Positions 42,693 through 52,050 of a stretch of DNA of 64,000 nucleotides are shown here, piece by piece (within the stretch, counting starts at the first letter, position 1; each line of letters opens with the position of its first letter). The notes beneath the pieces were generated by a model. The model saw only the letters and a program-made list of their open reading frames with translations. It searched no databases and was not told where the DNA came from. Source of the DNA: an uncultured Paenibacillaceae bacterium (GTDB lineage Bacteria; Bacillota; Bacilli; Paenibacillales; K13); NCBI GenBank assembly GCA_913056365.1, contig CAJXLT010000004.1, forward strand, positions 124,001-188,000. Reading direction: 5' to 3'. Position numbers and translations under genes: made by a program.

Positions 42693-43676
42693 ATGAAATA
42701 TAGGGAGTTAGGTTCGACAGGCTTGCAGGTTAGCGAGATCAGCTTCGGCACATGGGCGATCGGCGGCGGCTGGGGCCAGGTTAACGATGCGGAATCGATC
42801 AAAGCGCTGCAGCGTGCGATGGATGCAGGTGTCAATTTCTTCGATACGGCAGATGTGTATGGCGATGGTCATGGAGAAGAGGTAGTGGGCAAGGCGACTA
42901 AGGGACTGGAGGGCAAGGTGCACATCGCCACTAAGTTTTGCCGTCAGGGAGACATTCACGATCCGAATAACTATTCCGAGGCAGTCGTCCGCCAATATTG
43001 TGAGGACAGTCTGCGCCGGCTGCAGCGTGAGGCGATTGACCTGTATCAGGTGCATTGTCCAGCTACAGAGATCGTTCGCGATGGCGCAGTGTTCGAAGTG
43101 TTAGACAAGCTTCAGGCCGAGGGGAAGATCCGCCATTATGGTGTCAGCGTAGAGACGGTAGAGGAAGGCTTGATCAGCCTGCAGTACCCGAATGTTAAGG
43201 CGATTCAGTTCATCTACAATATGTTCCGCCAGAAGCCGGAGCAGGAATTGTTCCCGAAGGCGAAGGAGCAGGGTGTGGGGATCCTCGTTCGCCTGCCGCT
43301 TGCGAGCGGGCTGTTGACTGGGAAGTTCAAGGAGGACACAACCTTCGAAGCGGATGATCATCGTAACTTTAACCAGAATGGTGAAAGCTTCAATGTCGGC
43401 GAGACGTTCGCTGGGCTGCCGTTCCGCAAGGGTGTGGAGCTGTCCCGCCAACTTGCATGGATCGCAGACGGCCGCGACAGTATGACACGTGCGGCATTGC
43501 GCTGGATATTAGACAATCCGCATATTACGTGTGTCATTCCGGGCTTCAAGAATACGAAGCAGGTTGAGGACAATCTGGCAGCAGCAGATGTCCCATCCTT
43601 CACCGAGGATGAGCGTCAGCGGATTGAGACGTTCTATGAGCAGGAAGTGAAGGATCATATTCGCGGGCCGTACTAA
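42693..43676 (+). CDS. Aldo/keto reductase
   Basis: A 327-residue NADPH-dependent oxidoreductase with the (beta/alpha)8 fold. The catalytic tetrad is visible: Asp in FFDTADVYG, Tyr in the same motif (ADVYGDGHGE), Lys in HIATKF and His in YQVHCP. The C-terminal RAALRWILDNPHITCVIPGFKN is the cofactor-gripping end. It resembles the YghZ/IolS-like group that act on sugars and inositols. AAGGAGG lies before the ATG, and the ribokinase gene starts 1 bp after its stop, so they form a two-gene unit under the cre-like promoter. Confidence 0.92.
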   Translation: MKYRELGSTGLQVSEISFGTWAIGGGWGQVNDAESIKALQRAMDAGVNFFDTADVYGDGHGEEVVGKATKGLEGKVHIATKFCRQGDIHDPNNYSEAVVRQYCEDSLRRLQREAIDLYQVHCPATEIVRDGAVFEVLDKLQAEGKIRHYGVSVETVEEGLISLQYPNVKAIQFIYNMFRQKPEQELFPKAKEQGVGILVRLPLASGLLTGKFKEDTTFEADDHRNFNQNGESFNVGETFAGLPFRKGVELSRQLAWIADGRDSMTRAALRWILDNPHITCVIPGFKNTKQVEDNLAAADVPSFTEDERQRIETFYEQEVKDHIRGPY

Positions 43677-43677
43677 T

Positions 43678-44619
43678 ATGGCGCATAACAGGGAAGCGAT
43701 CGCCGTCATAGGCAGCATCAATATGGACGTAGTGAATCGGGTGAAGGCGCATCCGCAGCCAGGTGAGACGATTCACGGCTTGAGTACAGCTTACTTTGCC
43801 GGAGGCAAGGGGGCCAATCAAGCTGTAGCAGCGGCACGCAGCGGTGCGCAAGTTCGGATGGTTGGCGCTGTCGGGCAGGACGACTTCGGCAGACAGCTGG
43901 TGGAAGGTCTGCAGGCCGACGGCATTCAAGTGTCTGCATTGGAAGTGAAGGAAGGTCTGTCGGGGATGGCATTCATTGCTGTAGATGATGCTGGAGAGAA
44001 CAGCATCATTCTGTCTCAAGGTGCGAATGGACAGTTGACCGCTAATGATGTAGTCAAGCACTGGCCGGTAGTGCAGGAGCAATGCCGCGCTGTCCTGTTG
44101 CAGAATGAGATTCCTTGGGCGGCAACAGCAGCTGCAATTCATGCTGCGGCTGACGCGGGCGTGAAGGTGTATATGAATCCAGCGCCTGCTTGTAAGGTGC
44201 CCGAAGCTGAGTTAGCGTGTATCGATGTGCTGATCGTCAATGAGAGCGAAGCGGAGGCGATCTGCGGCATTCAACCGCATGATGAAGCATCTGCCCAGCA
44301 TGCGGCGAAGACGCTTGTGATGAGTGGTGTTAAGACGGTTATTGTGACAATGGGTGAGCAAGGCGCTTACTATGCGAATCACGAAGATCAGGCCGCGTTC
44401 GTGCCTGCCTATCGCGTGCAAGCAGTAGATACGACAGGCGCTGGAGACACCTTCATCGGGGCATTCTGCGCCGCGCATGAAGGGAAGGGGCTGTCCGTTC
44501 CCGAGGCGATGCGATTCGCGGCAGCGGCTTCTGCGATCGCGGTTACCCGTTCAGGAGCGCAGGCGGCCATTCCACATGAACAGGAAATCATGCGCTGGAT
44601 CGAGCAGCATCCATCATGA
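43678..44619 (+). CDS. rbsK: Ribokinase (PfkB family)
   Basis: A 313-residue carbohydrate kinase. The N-terminal PfkB signature AGGKGANQAVAAAR (sugar binding) and the C-terminal DTTGAGDTFIGAFCAAHE (catalytic Asp and anion hole) are intact, and AVIGSINMDVVNRVK opens the protein as in RbsK. Phosphorylates ribose at O5; closely related PfkB sugars kinases cannot be ruled out. It starts 1 bp after the reductase stop. With nucleoside hydrolase upstream it gives a path from nucleoside to ribose 5-phosphate. A terminator follows directly. Confidence 0.92.
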   Translation: MAHNREAIAVIGSINMDVVNRVKAHPQPGETIHGLSTAYFAGGKGANQAVAAARSGAQVRMVGAVGQDDFGRQLVEGLQADGIQVSALEVKEGLSGMAFIAVDDAGENSIILSQGANGQLTANDVVKHWPVVQEQCRAVLLQNEIPWAATAAAIHAAADAGVKVYMNPAPACKVPEAELACIDVLIVNESEAEAICGIQPHDEASAQHAAKTLVMSGVKTVIVTMGEQGAYYANHEDQAAFVPAYRVQAVDTTGAGDTFIGAFCAAHEGKGLSVPEAMRFAAAASAIAVTRSGAQAAIPHEQEIMRWIEQHPS

Positions 44620-44620
44620 T

Positions 44621-44667
44621 AAAAGAGCGGAATCGGTCTGAAGCGTTTGGACCATTTCCGCTCTTTT
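44621..44667 (+). terminator. Terminator after ribokinase
   Basis: AAAAGAGCGGAA pairs with TTCCGCTCTTTT (44656), ending in a T run. Confidence 0.8.
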
Positions 44668-44748
44668 TCGTTCGTGGATGTGCCGAACGATAGTGCAAAA
44701 AGTAACTGCAAGGTGTGTTGACATGTGTCGATGCTCTCGTTCGATTCG

Positions 44749-44933
44749 CTAACGGAAGTAGGAGGCGCTTAAAGCCTGCTTTCTGCGGGATTGGAATTGT
44801 AACGGAAGTGAGAGGGAGCTATTGGCGCAGAAACCAGTTGAAACCGTGCAGATTTGTTGTGTAAGGAGCGCGTATTTCCGTTAAAAGAGAAAAGTTCGTA
44901 AAAACGAGTGCTAAAGGTCTGTCATTTCCGTAA
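44749..44933 (+). repeat. Symmetric TAACGGAAGT repeat cluster
   Basis: The gap between ribokinase and the ABC exporter holds TAACGGAAGT at 44750 and 44800 (50 bp apart), then the inverted form ATTTCCGTTA at 44874 and ATTTCCGTAA at 44924 (50 bp apart). The arrangement is symmetric about the middle of the gap. No gene lies here. Confidence 0.6.
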
Positions 44934-44953
44934 GTGCGACTTAGGCCAAAAGC

Positions 44954-44983
44954 AAAAGCGCGCTAATTACAGCGCGCTTTTTT
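44954..44983 (-). terminator. Terminator overlapping the ABC exporter stop codon
   Basis: AAAAGCGCGCT and AGCGCGCTTTTTT form a strong stem with loop AATTAC; the loop contains the minus-strand stop codon. T-rich in both directions. Confidence 0.7.
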
Positions 44984-46763
44984 GTAAATTTTCCATCTCA
45001 TAAAATTCGCCGCGACGCTTGAGCAGCTCGTCGTAGGTGCCCGATTCAGCGATCTGCCCCTTCTTCATGACGACGATCCGGTCAGCATCGCGAATGGTCG
45101 ACAGGCGATGGGCGACAACGAACGTCGTTCTGCCCTTGATCAAGCGGCCCATAGCTTGCTGGACCTTGTGTTCAGATATATTGTCGAGCGCTGATGTAGC
45201 CTCATCCAGAATAATGATGCGCGGATCACGGATCAAGGCGCGGGCGATGGCAATACGTTGGCGCTGACCGCCCGACAGCCGTCCGCCATGCTCGCCGATC
45301 AAGGTGTCGAGTCCTTCCGGCAGCTGCTCGATGACATCGCGCAAGTTGGCCATATCGACTACCTCCCAGACCCGGTCTTCGCTAATGTTCGGCAGCCCGT
45401 ACGTGATGTTGTCTCGGATCGAACCGGAGAACAGAATACTGTTCTGCAGGACGACAGCAAGTGATTTCCGATACTCTGAGATGGCAAGCTCATTCATCGG
45501 GATACCGTCTACCGAGATCTTGCCCTCAGTCGGCTTGTAGAATCCGATAAGTAAATTCAGTATCGTAGACTTACCGGCACCGGATTCTCCGACGAAGGCG
45601 ATGGTCTCACCCGGCTTCACACGCAGATCCATGTTGTGCAGCACGTGCTTGTCCGAATCACGGTAGCTGAAGCTGACCTTGTCGAAGTCAATTTCACCGC
45701 GAATCTGATCTGGCTTGCGGTTACCCGTATATTCTTCCATATCGTTATTCAGCAACACCTCGGTTACGGAATGAATCGACTCGAAGCCCTTCGCAATCAT
45801 CGGATAGACGTTCAAGATTTGATTCACCGACATCATGATCATGTTGAAGAAGCCTTGATACATGACGATGTCACCTACGGGGATGCTTCCCCTATATGCC
45901 AGAATAGACGTAAAGCCAAGACATCCTAACTGGAATGTCTGGAAGGTTACCCAGTTGGAGGAGGAAAAGTATGCCTCCAGCATATCAAGGCGTATCCCTC
46001 TTCCCTTCAGCCGTCGCAAGGACGTATCGACCTTGTCGATCTCGACCTGCTGCAGTCCATGTGCACGGGTAACCGGCAGCATGTCTACCATTTCCGATAC
46101 TTTGCCGGACATGTCCTCAATTTCCTTCCGGAATTCATTATTCGTACGACGAATTCGCTTGCGGAATTGGGAGATGAGGAATACCGAGGTCGGTATCGTC
46201 ATGAAGAAGAAGGCAAAGACGCTAAAGCTGTGCGTATACACAATGATGAGCGATACGATCATATTCATGACGGCGGACAGCACCGAGATCATCATCTGCT
46301 TGGAGAGGAACTCGATTGCTTCGACATCGCGCAGCACCTTGGCTTGCAATTTACCTGATTTCAGCTCACCATGAGCGGCGATTGACAAGTGCTGCAGCTT
46401 GCGCACCAATGTGCTGCGCAAGCCAGCCTCGACGAATCGGATCGCCTTGCTCGCAAAGTGAATATACAAGGAATGGGTCGGTATATTCTGGACCAGAACG
46501 ACTGCCATCACGATTAAATTCAACCATATAGCAGACGTACTGTGCTCGTCCGGGTTAGTCGCAATATTGATCAGATTTGCCGTAATGATCGGCAGTACCC
46601 AAGCGGGCGAGCTCTTAATAAGAAAGAAGAAGATGGAAATCATAATTTTGCCCAAGTGCGGTTTATATAACGTCATCAAAAATTTGGCAGGCCGACCTTC
46701 AGCCAAGGAGCGGTCATCGAACATGCGCTCCATGTCTAAGGTTTCGTTCAAACTTCTATCCAA
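44967..46763 (-). CDS. ABC exporter, fused permease-ATPase
   Basis: A 598-residue half-transporter: six membrane helices (about 30-330) followed by an ATPase domain with Walker A GESGAGKST, Q-loop, signature LSGGQRQRIAIARAL, Walker B IIILDEATS and H-loop VVAHRLST. It works as a dimer exporting lipid, peptide or drug substrates (MsbA/LmrA-like). I start at the TTG at 46763 (DRSLNETLDM) because GGAGGG lies 7 bp before it; the GTG 15 bp upstream overlaps that site. Only one half-transporter gene is present, so homodimer. Substrate unknown. Confidence 0.92.
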   Translation of the reverse strand: MDRSLNETLDMERMFDDRSLAEGRPAKFLMTLYKPHLGKIMISIFFFLIKSSPAWVLPIITANLINIATNPDEHSTSAIWLNLIVMAVVLVQNIPTHSLYIHFASKAIRFVEAGLRSTLVRKLQHLSIAAHGELKSGKLQAKVLRDVEAIEFLSKQMMISVLSAVMNMIVSLIIVYTHSFSVFAFFFMTIPTSVFLISQFRKRIRRTNNEFRKEIEDMSGKVSEMVDMLPVTRAHGLQQVEIDKVDTSLRRLKGRGIRLDMLEAYFSSSNWVTFQTFQLGCLGFTSILAYRGSIPVGDIVMYQGFFNMIMMSVNQILNVYPMIAKGFESIHSVTEVLLNNDMEEYTGNRKPDQIRGEIDFDKVSFSYRDSDKHVLHNMDLRVKPGETIAFVGESGAGKSTILNLLIGFYKPTEGKISVDGIPMNELAISEYRKSLAVVLQNSILFSGSIRDNITYGLPNISEDRVWEVVDMANLRDVIEQLPEGLDTLIGEHGGRLSGGQRQRIAIARALIRDPRIIILDEATSALDNISEHKVQQAMGRLIKGRTTFVVAHRLSTIRDADRIVVMKKGQIAESGTYDELLKRRGEFYEMENLQKSAL

Positions 46764-47020
46764 GGTTAATCCCTCCACAGTTGTTGCTCTCTCTGTATGT
46801 CTATATATTTATAAAGCCTTCACCTACTTAACCACGGAACAGGGGTTCTTGTAAAGGGGAGAAACTTACACAATTGAAGCCAAATCTGTAAAGAAAGCGA
46901 CTGGGAATAGATTGCAGAATGGAACGTTGCAACATAGCAAAAACACGCACTCGTCAAACCCGCAGGGTGCAGGCATGATAAGTGCGTGATAGTTTGATGA
47001 TCCTGCGATGGCAGCTATCT

Positions 47021-47458
47021 TCAGGCGAGTGAAGCTCCAATCATTGTATAGAACAGATAGAGCACTAATGGCAATGCAGACAGGACGGTACCCAGTATCG
47101 GATAGAGCCGCTTCCTCTGCTTGTTGAACAGGCCGATTAGCCCCATTATTAAGCCGATAAGCGTAAGTATTCCGCCGCCGAGAAAACAAAGCCCAATTAA
47201 GCCGATCACCATAACAACTTCCTGCTCCTCGGGGGACAAACTCTGGGGATCGGCAATGTTCGGATCGAAATTACTAATTATATCTTGGTTGTTAATCGCC
47301 ATACCGAAGCCGGTCATCGCTAACAGAATGGCGATAATCCCCAATACTGTTGCTGCTATGCCGAACCCGGAATGCTTCTGCGGTGCGTTCATGCCAGAAG
47401 CGGGAGGGGCTTCGGAGAAGGCTGCTTGCTCGTGCGGCTGCTGTTCATTGGTATCCAT
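47021..47458 (-). CDS. Small membrane protein, DUF4190-like
   Basis: A 145-residue protein with an N-terminal polar tail (about 1-30), then two or three hydrophobic stretches (GIAATVLGIIAILLAMTGFGMA, MVIGLIGLCFLGGGILTLIGLIMGLIGLF, and a C-terminal VLSALPLVLYLFYTMIGAS). The Gly-rich alternation of Ile, Gly and Leu around a charged loop resembles DUF4190-type membrane proteins of Firmicutes. GGAAGGAGTC precedes the ATG. It is alone, divergent from the DUF423 gene. Function unknown. Confidence 0.6.
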   Translation of the reverse strand: MDTNEQQPHEQAAFSEAPPASGMNAPQKHSGFGIAATVLGIIAILLAMTGFGMAINNQDIISNFDPNIADPQSLSPEEQEVVMVIGLIGLCFLGGGILTLIGLIMGLIGLFNKQRKRLYPILGTVLSALPLVLYLFYTMIGASLA

Positions 47459-47642
47459 TATGTGTTGACTCCTTCCTAATTCACTCTATACGTTATTTTC
47501 TTACATTCTCGCTAGAATTGCAAAACCCTCTTCACGCGTTCATTTCATCATGCACTGGCAAGCAGTTGGAACGGACTCCTCGATTTATTTTTGACCGCTG
47601 ATTCGTTATGATAGAAGTAACATCGCAAGAAGGAAGGAGAAT

Positions 47643-48032
47643 ATGATGGCAGCTAGATTGATGTTTTGGGCAAGTATATTGGCTATGATAGCGGTCGTAC
47701 TAGGTGCATTTGGCGCTCACGCGCTGGAAGAACAACTCACACCGGAGCGATTGGATACGTATGAAACAGCTGTACAGTATCAGTTTTATCATGCGATTGC
47801 ATTGTTTGTAACAGGCTTGCTTGCAAGAGGGAAACCGCAACTAGCTCACGTAGCTTGGGCAGGTCGTTTCTTCGGCGCTGGTATTGTGTTGTTCTCCGGC
47901 AGCTTGTACGTACTGGTTGCAAGCGGCATTAGCTGGTTAGGTGCGATTACGCCGCTTGGGGGCGTATGCTTCATAGTTGGCTGGATTATGCTTGCAGTTA
48001 GTGTGAAGAAAACAGAAAATTTAGGTCGATAA
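47643..48032 (+). CDS. DUF423 membrane protein (YwdK-like)
   Basis: A 129-residue four-helix membrane protein of the DUF423 family. It has the conserved VLGAFGAHALEEQLTPERLDTYETAVQYQFYHAIALF run (read in parts: GAFGAHAL, RLDTYETAVQYQFYHA) and the second-half GAITPLGGVCFIVGWIML. Length fits the family, whose role is unknown. GGAAGGAGA precedes a tandem ATG pair; the first is used here. No operon partner on the same strand; the cyclase/phosphodiesterase gene follows 176 bp later. Confidence 0.85.
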   Translation: MMAARLMFWASILAMIAVVLGAFGAHALEEQLTPERLDTYETAVQYQFYHAIALFVTGLLARGKPQLAHVAWAGRFFGAGIVLFSGSLYVLVASGISWLGAITPLGGVCFIVGWIMLAVSVKKTENLGR

Positions 48033-48208
48033 TTGATTTTTGGCGAGAAAAAAGCAGGATTTTGTCAGAATAACGAGAATATGTGGTAAACAGTGTTCAA
48101 TCATTCACTCATCCTTACAACCGCATCCGATTGGATATAGGGAAGAGGCTGGCAAGTGAAGCCTTTTTCTACGTATGTATTTGTATTGGAGGGACAGGGG
48201 GGGATCCG

Positions 48209-49732
48209 TTGCGGAGGAAGACACGAAACCTGTACTTCCTGCCAGTTTTGATTGTTTATTTGCTTGGCAGTGCGGCATGGGTATATTGGCAGCTGCAGCA
48301 GTTATGGTTCATAGGGTTCTCTGTTGTAGCTTGCGTGTATTTTATGGTGCTATTCGCTCTGGATGCGAAGGAGAAGCGACAGAAGCAGCTCGATCATAGA
48401 CGGTCAGAGGCTAGAATTAAGCATATGGCCTATTATGATGATATGACAGGGCTCCCGAATCGGCGTATGTTTCGCGAGAAGCTGGAGGAACGGTTGGAGC
48501 TGCTGCGCAATCAGAACGAAACAGTCGTCGTCATCTATTTGGATATAGACCGCTTCAAGCTGATTAACGATTCATTGGGGCACGACAGCGGAGATATGCT
48601 GCTCTTGCAAATCGCTGAGAGATTGACGCATTGCGTAGGTGTTAAGGATTTCCTGTCTCGTATGGAAGGGGACGAATATGCCATCTTCTATGCAGGTGTA
48701 TACAGACAGGAGGACATCGAGGAATTGGTGTCGGCTATTACAGATAAGCTGGAGCCTGCATTCCAAGTGCAGGACTATTCCATACATATTAGTGCCTCTC
48801 TAGGTGTTTCGATGCGCATGGAAGATGATGATACACCAGAGCTGTTAATGAGATACGCGGACCTAGCCCTGTCACGTGCGAAGGAGCAAGGACGGAATAC
48901 GTATCAGCTATACACCCACAGTATGAATATGCGTTCTATGGAACGTCTCAAGATGGAGAATGACATGCGGCGGGCATTGGCAGATGAGCAATTCATTCTC
49001 CATTATCAGCCGCAGGTGAATGTCACAACGAATGAAGTCATCGGAATGGAGGCGCTTCTCCGTTGGAAGCATCCGGAACGAGGTATGGTTCCGCCTAGTC
49101 AGTTTGTCCCAGTAGCAGAGGAGAACGGGATGATCGTCCCGATTGGTATATGGGTGCTGAATCAAGCATGTAAGCAAAATAAGGAATGGCAAGACCGCGG
49201 TTTCCCGAAAGTACCGATATCCGTGAACTTGTCCACACGACAGTTCGTTCAACAAAATTTGGCAGATCAAGTAGCTGAGGTATTAGAGGAAACCGGATTG
49301 GAACCGAGATACCTGGAGCTGGAGCTGACTGAAAGCATGACGTTGGACGTAGAGTATACAGTTAAGACGTTAGTGCAGCTGAAGCAGCTTGGCATCCAGA
49401 TCAGCATTGACGATTTCGGCACAGGGTACAGCTCGCTTAGTTATTTGAAGAAGTTCCCTATTCATAAGCTGAAGATTGACCGCTCATTCGTGCGGGATAT
49501 TATGGACGACCCGAACGATGCGGCTATCGTCAACACGATCATTGCGATGGCACGTCATCTGAAGCTGCAGGTTATTGCAGAGGGCGTGGAGACAGTAGAA
49601 CAGCTGCACTACTTGCGCCAGAACCATTGTCACGAGGTGCAAGGCTATTACTTCAGTGAACCGATTCCGAAGGAGAAGACAGAAAATTTCTTTAGCAATT
49701 GGACTGAAGTGTCCGCTGGTCTGCATTTGTAA
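48209..49732 (+). CDS. Membrane GGDEF-EAL c-di-GMP phosphodiesterase
   Basis: A 507-residue protein: two membrane helices (about 5-50), a GGDEF domain (about 75-230) and an EAL domain (about 245-495). The cyclase signature reads EGDEY in SRMEGDEYAIF instead of GGDEF, so cyclase activity is doubtful; it may still bind GTP. The EAL domain is intact: MEALLRW, NLSTRQF, ELTESMTLD, DDFGTGYSSLSYLKK and IAEGVET, ending with QGYYFSEPI. So it is probably a phosphodiesterase. I start at a TTG at 48209 behind a G-rich site (AGGGGGGGAT); a start 126 bp upstream in frame would add a sequence without coding character. Confidence 0.88.
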   Translation: MRRKTRNLYFLPVLIVYLLGSAAWVYWQLQQLWFIGFSVVACVYFMVLFALDAKEKRQKQLDHRRSEARIKHMAYYDDMTGLPNRRMFREKLEERLELLRNQNETVVVIYLDIDRFKLINDSLGHDSGDMLLLQIAERLTHCVGVKDFLSRMEGDEYAIFYAGVYRQEDIEELVSAITDKLEPAFQVQDYSIHISASLGVSMRMEDDDTPELLMRYADLALSRAKEQGRNTYQLYTHSMNMRSMERLKMENDMRRALADEQFILHYQPQVNVTTNEVIGMEALLRWKHPERGMVPPSQFVPVAEENGMIVPIGIWVLNQACKQNKEWQDRGFPKVPISVNLSTRQFVQQNLADQVAEVLEETGLEPRYLELELTESMTLDVEYTVKTLVQLKQLGIQISIDDFGTGYSSLSYLKKFPIHKLKIDRSFVRDIMDDPNDAAIVNTIIAMARHLKLQVIAEGVETVEQLHYLRQNHCHEVQGYYFSEPIPKEKTENFFSNWTEVSAGLHL

Positions 49733-49755
49733 ATCAGAATAGCTGCGACAACGTG

Positions 49756-49793
49756 AAATAAAGCTGTCCCTACAACTAGGGACAGCTTTATTT
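49756..49793 (+). terminator. Perfect 16-bp hairpin
   Basis: AAATAAAGCTGTCCCT pairs with AGGGACAGCTTTATTT, loop ACAACT. It lies between the convergent EAL gene and the 170-residue gene and can serve both. Confidence 0.85.
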
Positions 49794-49810
49794 GGGGTGC
49801 GGGGGTGCAA

Positions 49811-50323
49811 TCAGCTTATGGCGAAATCGTCAATCTCGTTCACGTGCACGGTATATACACGCTTCTCATCTACATGATAAACCGAAATTAATCCAGTGCT
49901 TTCGTCGAAATTAAGAATACGGCATGGAATGCTTAACCGCACGCCCTTGCCCTTCAGTACGGAGAGACGAACTAGCATATTGTTGTCGCGGAAATGCTGA
50001 ATCAATTCGGTAATTTGCTGATTGTTGTTCGGAATAGTCGGATTCGATTTATTGGGCGTAGATTTCACCTGCTGCTGCGGTTTCTTCACAGTCGCAGCTT
50101 GCACGCTAGAGGCGACTGGCTTGACTGGCGCCTTCTGTAATGCTTCCTTGGCTTGCTTCACCAGTAAGCCAACTTCTGCCCCTGAGGTAATGGTGTAATC
50201 GGCTACGTCATCATGATTCATAATGCTTGACACTTTATGCATAGCTTCCTTCTCGGAGGATGCTTCGACAAGCAGCTCAAGGGTGATCAAGTGATGAGAT
50301 TTCATTCTTTGCGAGTTGCTCAA
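49811..50323 (-). CDS. Unknown two-part protein with C-terminal small beta domain
   Basis: A 170-residue protein I cannot place. The N-terminal part (about 8-75) has alternating beta/alpha character (HHLITLELLVEASSEKEAMHKVSSI), a Pro/Gln/Lys linker follows (80-110), and the last 60 residues (LSVLKGKGVRLSIPCRILNFDESTGLISVYHVDEKRVYTVH, read in parts) look like an SH3/Sm-like barrel. The TTG start lies after AAAGG; an inner ATG six codons later is also possible. No membrane or metal motif. It is divergent from yunC. Could be RNA- or protein-binding; this is a guess from the fold pattern only. Confidence 0.5.
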   Translation of the reverse strand: MSNSQRMKSHHLITLELLVEASSEKEAMHKVSSIMNHDDVADYTITSGAEVGLLVKQAKEALQKAPVKPVASSVQAATVKKPQQQVKSTPNKSNPTIPNNNQQITELIQHFRDNNMLVRLSVLKGKGVRLSIPCRILNFDESTGLISVYHVDEKRVYTVHVNEIDDFAIS

Positions 50324-50478
50324 TGTTATTCAGCCTTTCTAACCAGTTCAGATTTCGCTGTCAATGTGTTTCTATCATACACCGATTAGGCGTTAAAAGG
50401 AAACACGATCTTTCTCCCTCACATATACTAAATCGAACACGTTGTCGGGTGTAAGTCAATTACAGTGAAGGGAGATGG

Positions 50479-50790
50479 ATGCCGATGATGCAGGTAGTAC
50501 CGATTCCATTGGATGCGAGCCGCACTGTCATAGGTATCGAAGTCAAGTTACCGAGGACGACCTTACTGGTCATTACTTCCGACGTAGGGTACATTATGTG
50601 CGGTGCACTCGATGTAGCCTTGTTGAACGAAAAGCTGAGTGAGCGACAAATCATCGCCGGAAGAGCAACCGGGGTTCGCACACTTGATCAATTGCTGGAA
50701 GCTCCATTGGAATCTGTAACGACAGAAGCAGAAAAGCTGGGAGTTGTCATAGGCATGTCCGGACGCGAGGCTATGCTGAAGATGCTGTAA
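50479..50790 (+). CDS. yunC: YunC-family protein (DUF1805)
   Basis: A 103-residue protein closely matching Bacillus YunC: VKLPRTTLLVITSDVGYIMCGALDVALLN, RQIIAGRATGVRTLDQLLEAPLESVT and LGVVIGMSGREAMLKML, read in parts. The family is small, cytoplasmic and without an established role; a crystal fold related to a beta-trefoil-like dimer is known for relatives. The ATG at 50479 has GAAGGGAG four bases upstream; the internal ATGs just after are alternatives. Single gene, convergent with mtnA. Confidence 0.88.
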   Translation: MPMMQVVPIPLDASRTVIGIEVKLPRTTLLVITSDVGYIMCGALDVALLNEKLSERQIIAGRATGVRTLDQLLEAPLESVTTEAEKLGVVIGMSGREAMLKML

Positions 50791-50964
50791 TACTGACGGA
50801 CGCCTATGTTCGTATATTGTTATTTAGGAAGCATTGAAATACATGATGCAACAGTGCCGATACGACTGATGTGCGGCAGCAGTGTACAGTGGTTCTGTTA
50901 GCTATCAGTCGCATCGGGTAGCTGAAGCGTTGTGACAGCAGCAGCGCTGCAAGTTGGAATCTGT

Positions 50965-52047
50965 TTAATCGAACAGCTTTGCCAAATTTTCTTGGTACGA
51001 CGGGTAGACGATGCCCTTCTCCGTAATAATGGCCGTGACGTATTCATGCGGAGTAATGTCGAAGGCAGGATTAAACACCTTGACTCCAACAGGTGCTGTT
51101 CGCTTGCCGAAGCCGTTCGTGATCTCATCCTCCTGCCGCTCCTCAATCGGGATTTCATTTCCGGTTGGGGTGCGCAAATCAATCGTTGACAGCGGACAGG
51201 CTACATAGAACGGAATACCGTGAGCCTTAGCTAGCACGGCTACGCTGTAGGTGCCAATCTTGTTCGCCACATCGCCGTTGGCTGCAATGCGGTCTGTCCC
51301 GACGATGACGGCTTGAATCCAGCCTTTGGACATAACCATGCCGGCCATATTGTCGCAAATAAGCGTCACGTCTACTCCCGCCTGCTGTAATTCGAACGCT
51401 GTAAGACGTGCGCCCTGCAGAACCGGACGGGTTTCGTCTGCGAATACTTTCAATTGGATCCCTTGCTCCTGTGCGAGATACAGAGGCGCTAATGCGGTAC
51501 CGTACTTAGCCGTTGCTAACCCGCCTGCGTTGCAATGTGTCAAGATGCCCATGCCGTCCTCGAATAGGGTGAGGGCATGCTCGCCGATACGCCGGCATGT
51601 CTCTTCATCTTCAGCCTGAATTTGGATAGCTTCCTGCAGAATGGCTTGCTTGAACGATGCTGAAGCAAGATTGTCTTCCTCGCACAATGCTGCTGCTCTC
51701 GCTTTCATCCGATCGAGTGCCCAGAACAGATTCACGGCAGTCGGTCTTGAAGTTGCGAGGTAGTCACACGCTTCCTCTGCTACGCGTAGCAGCTCCTTGA
51801 TGCTGCCGGATGCTTGCTGAACAGCAAGATAGACGCCGAAGGCAGCACTAATACCGATAGCCGGCGCACCGCGAACCTTCAGATGGCGTATCCCTTCCCA
51901 TACGTCCTCTGCTGTTCGCAATGGCAAGTAGATGATTTCTTCTGGGAGAAGCCGTTGATCCAGCATCTCCAGATGATCGGACGCCCAGCGGACCGATTGA
52001 AGAGCCTCAGTTGGTTGTGTAGTTGCAGTCACCTTCTCATTCCCCAT
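50965..52047 (-). CDS. mtnA: Methylthioribose-1-phosphate isomerase
   Basis: Converts methylthioribose 1-phosphate to methylthioribulose 1-phosphate in methionine salvage. 360 residues, normal. Family marks are [35 protein letters not shown] (containing the catalytic Cys) and [25 protein letters not shown] (catalytic Asp), read in parts. The ATG lies 3 bp after the mtnK stop with AAGGACATT as the site, so the two are co-translated. No mtnW, mtnX, mtnB or mtnD genes are in the window, so the rest of the pathway is encoded elsewhere. Confidence 0.96.
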   Translation of the reverse strand: MGNEKVTATTQPTEALQSVRWASDHLEMLDQRLLPEEIIYLPLRTAEDVWEGIRHLKVRGAPAIGISAAFGVYLAVQQASGSIKELLRVAEEACDYLATSRPTAVNLFWALDRMKARAAALCEEDNLASASFKQAILQEAIQIQAEDEETCRRIGEHALTLFEDGMGILTHCNAGGLATAKYGTALAPLYLAQEQGIQLKVFADETRPVLQGARLTAFELQQAGVDVTLICDNMAGMVMSKGWIQAVIVGTDRIAANGDVANKIGTYSVAVLAKAHGIPFYVACPLSTIDLRTPTGNEIPIEERQEDEITNGFGKRTAPVGVKVFNPAFDITPHEYVTAIITEKGIVYPSYQENLAKLFD

Positions 52048-52050
52048 TTC

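Noticed and set aside
48083-48208. N-terminal extension of the EAL protein from an upstream GTG
   Set aside because: The added 42 residues lack a ribosome site and look non-coding, while a G-rich site precedes the TTG at 48209.
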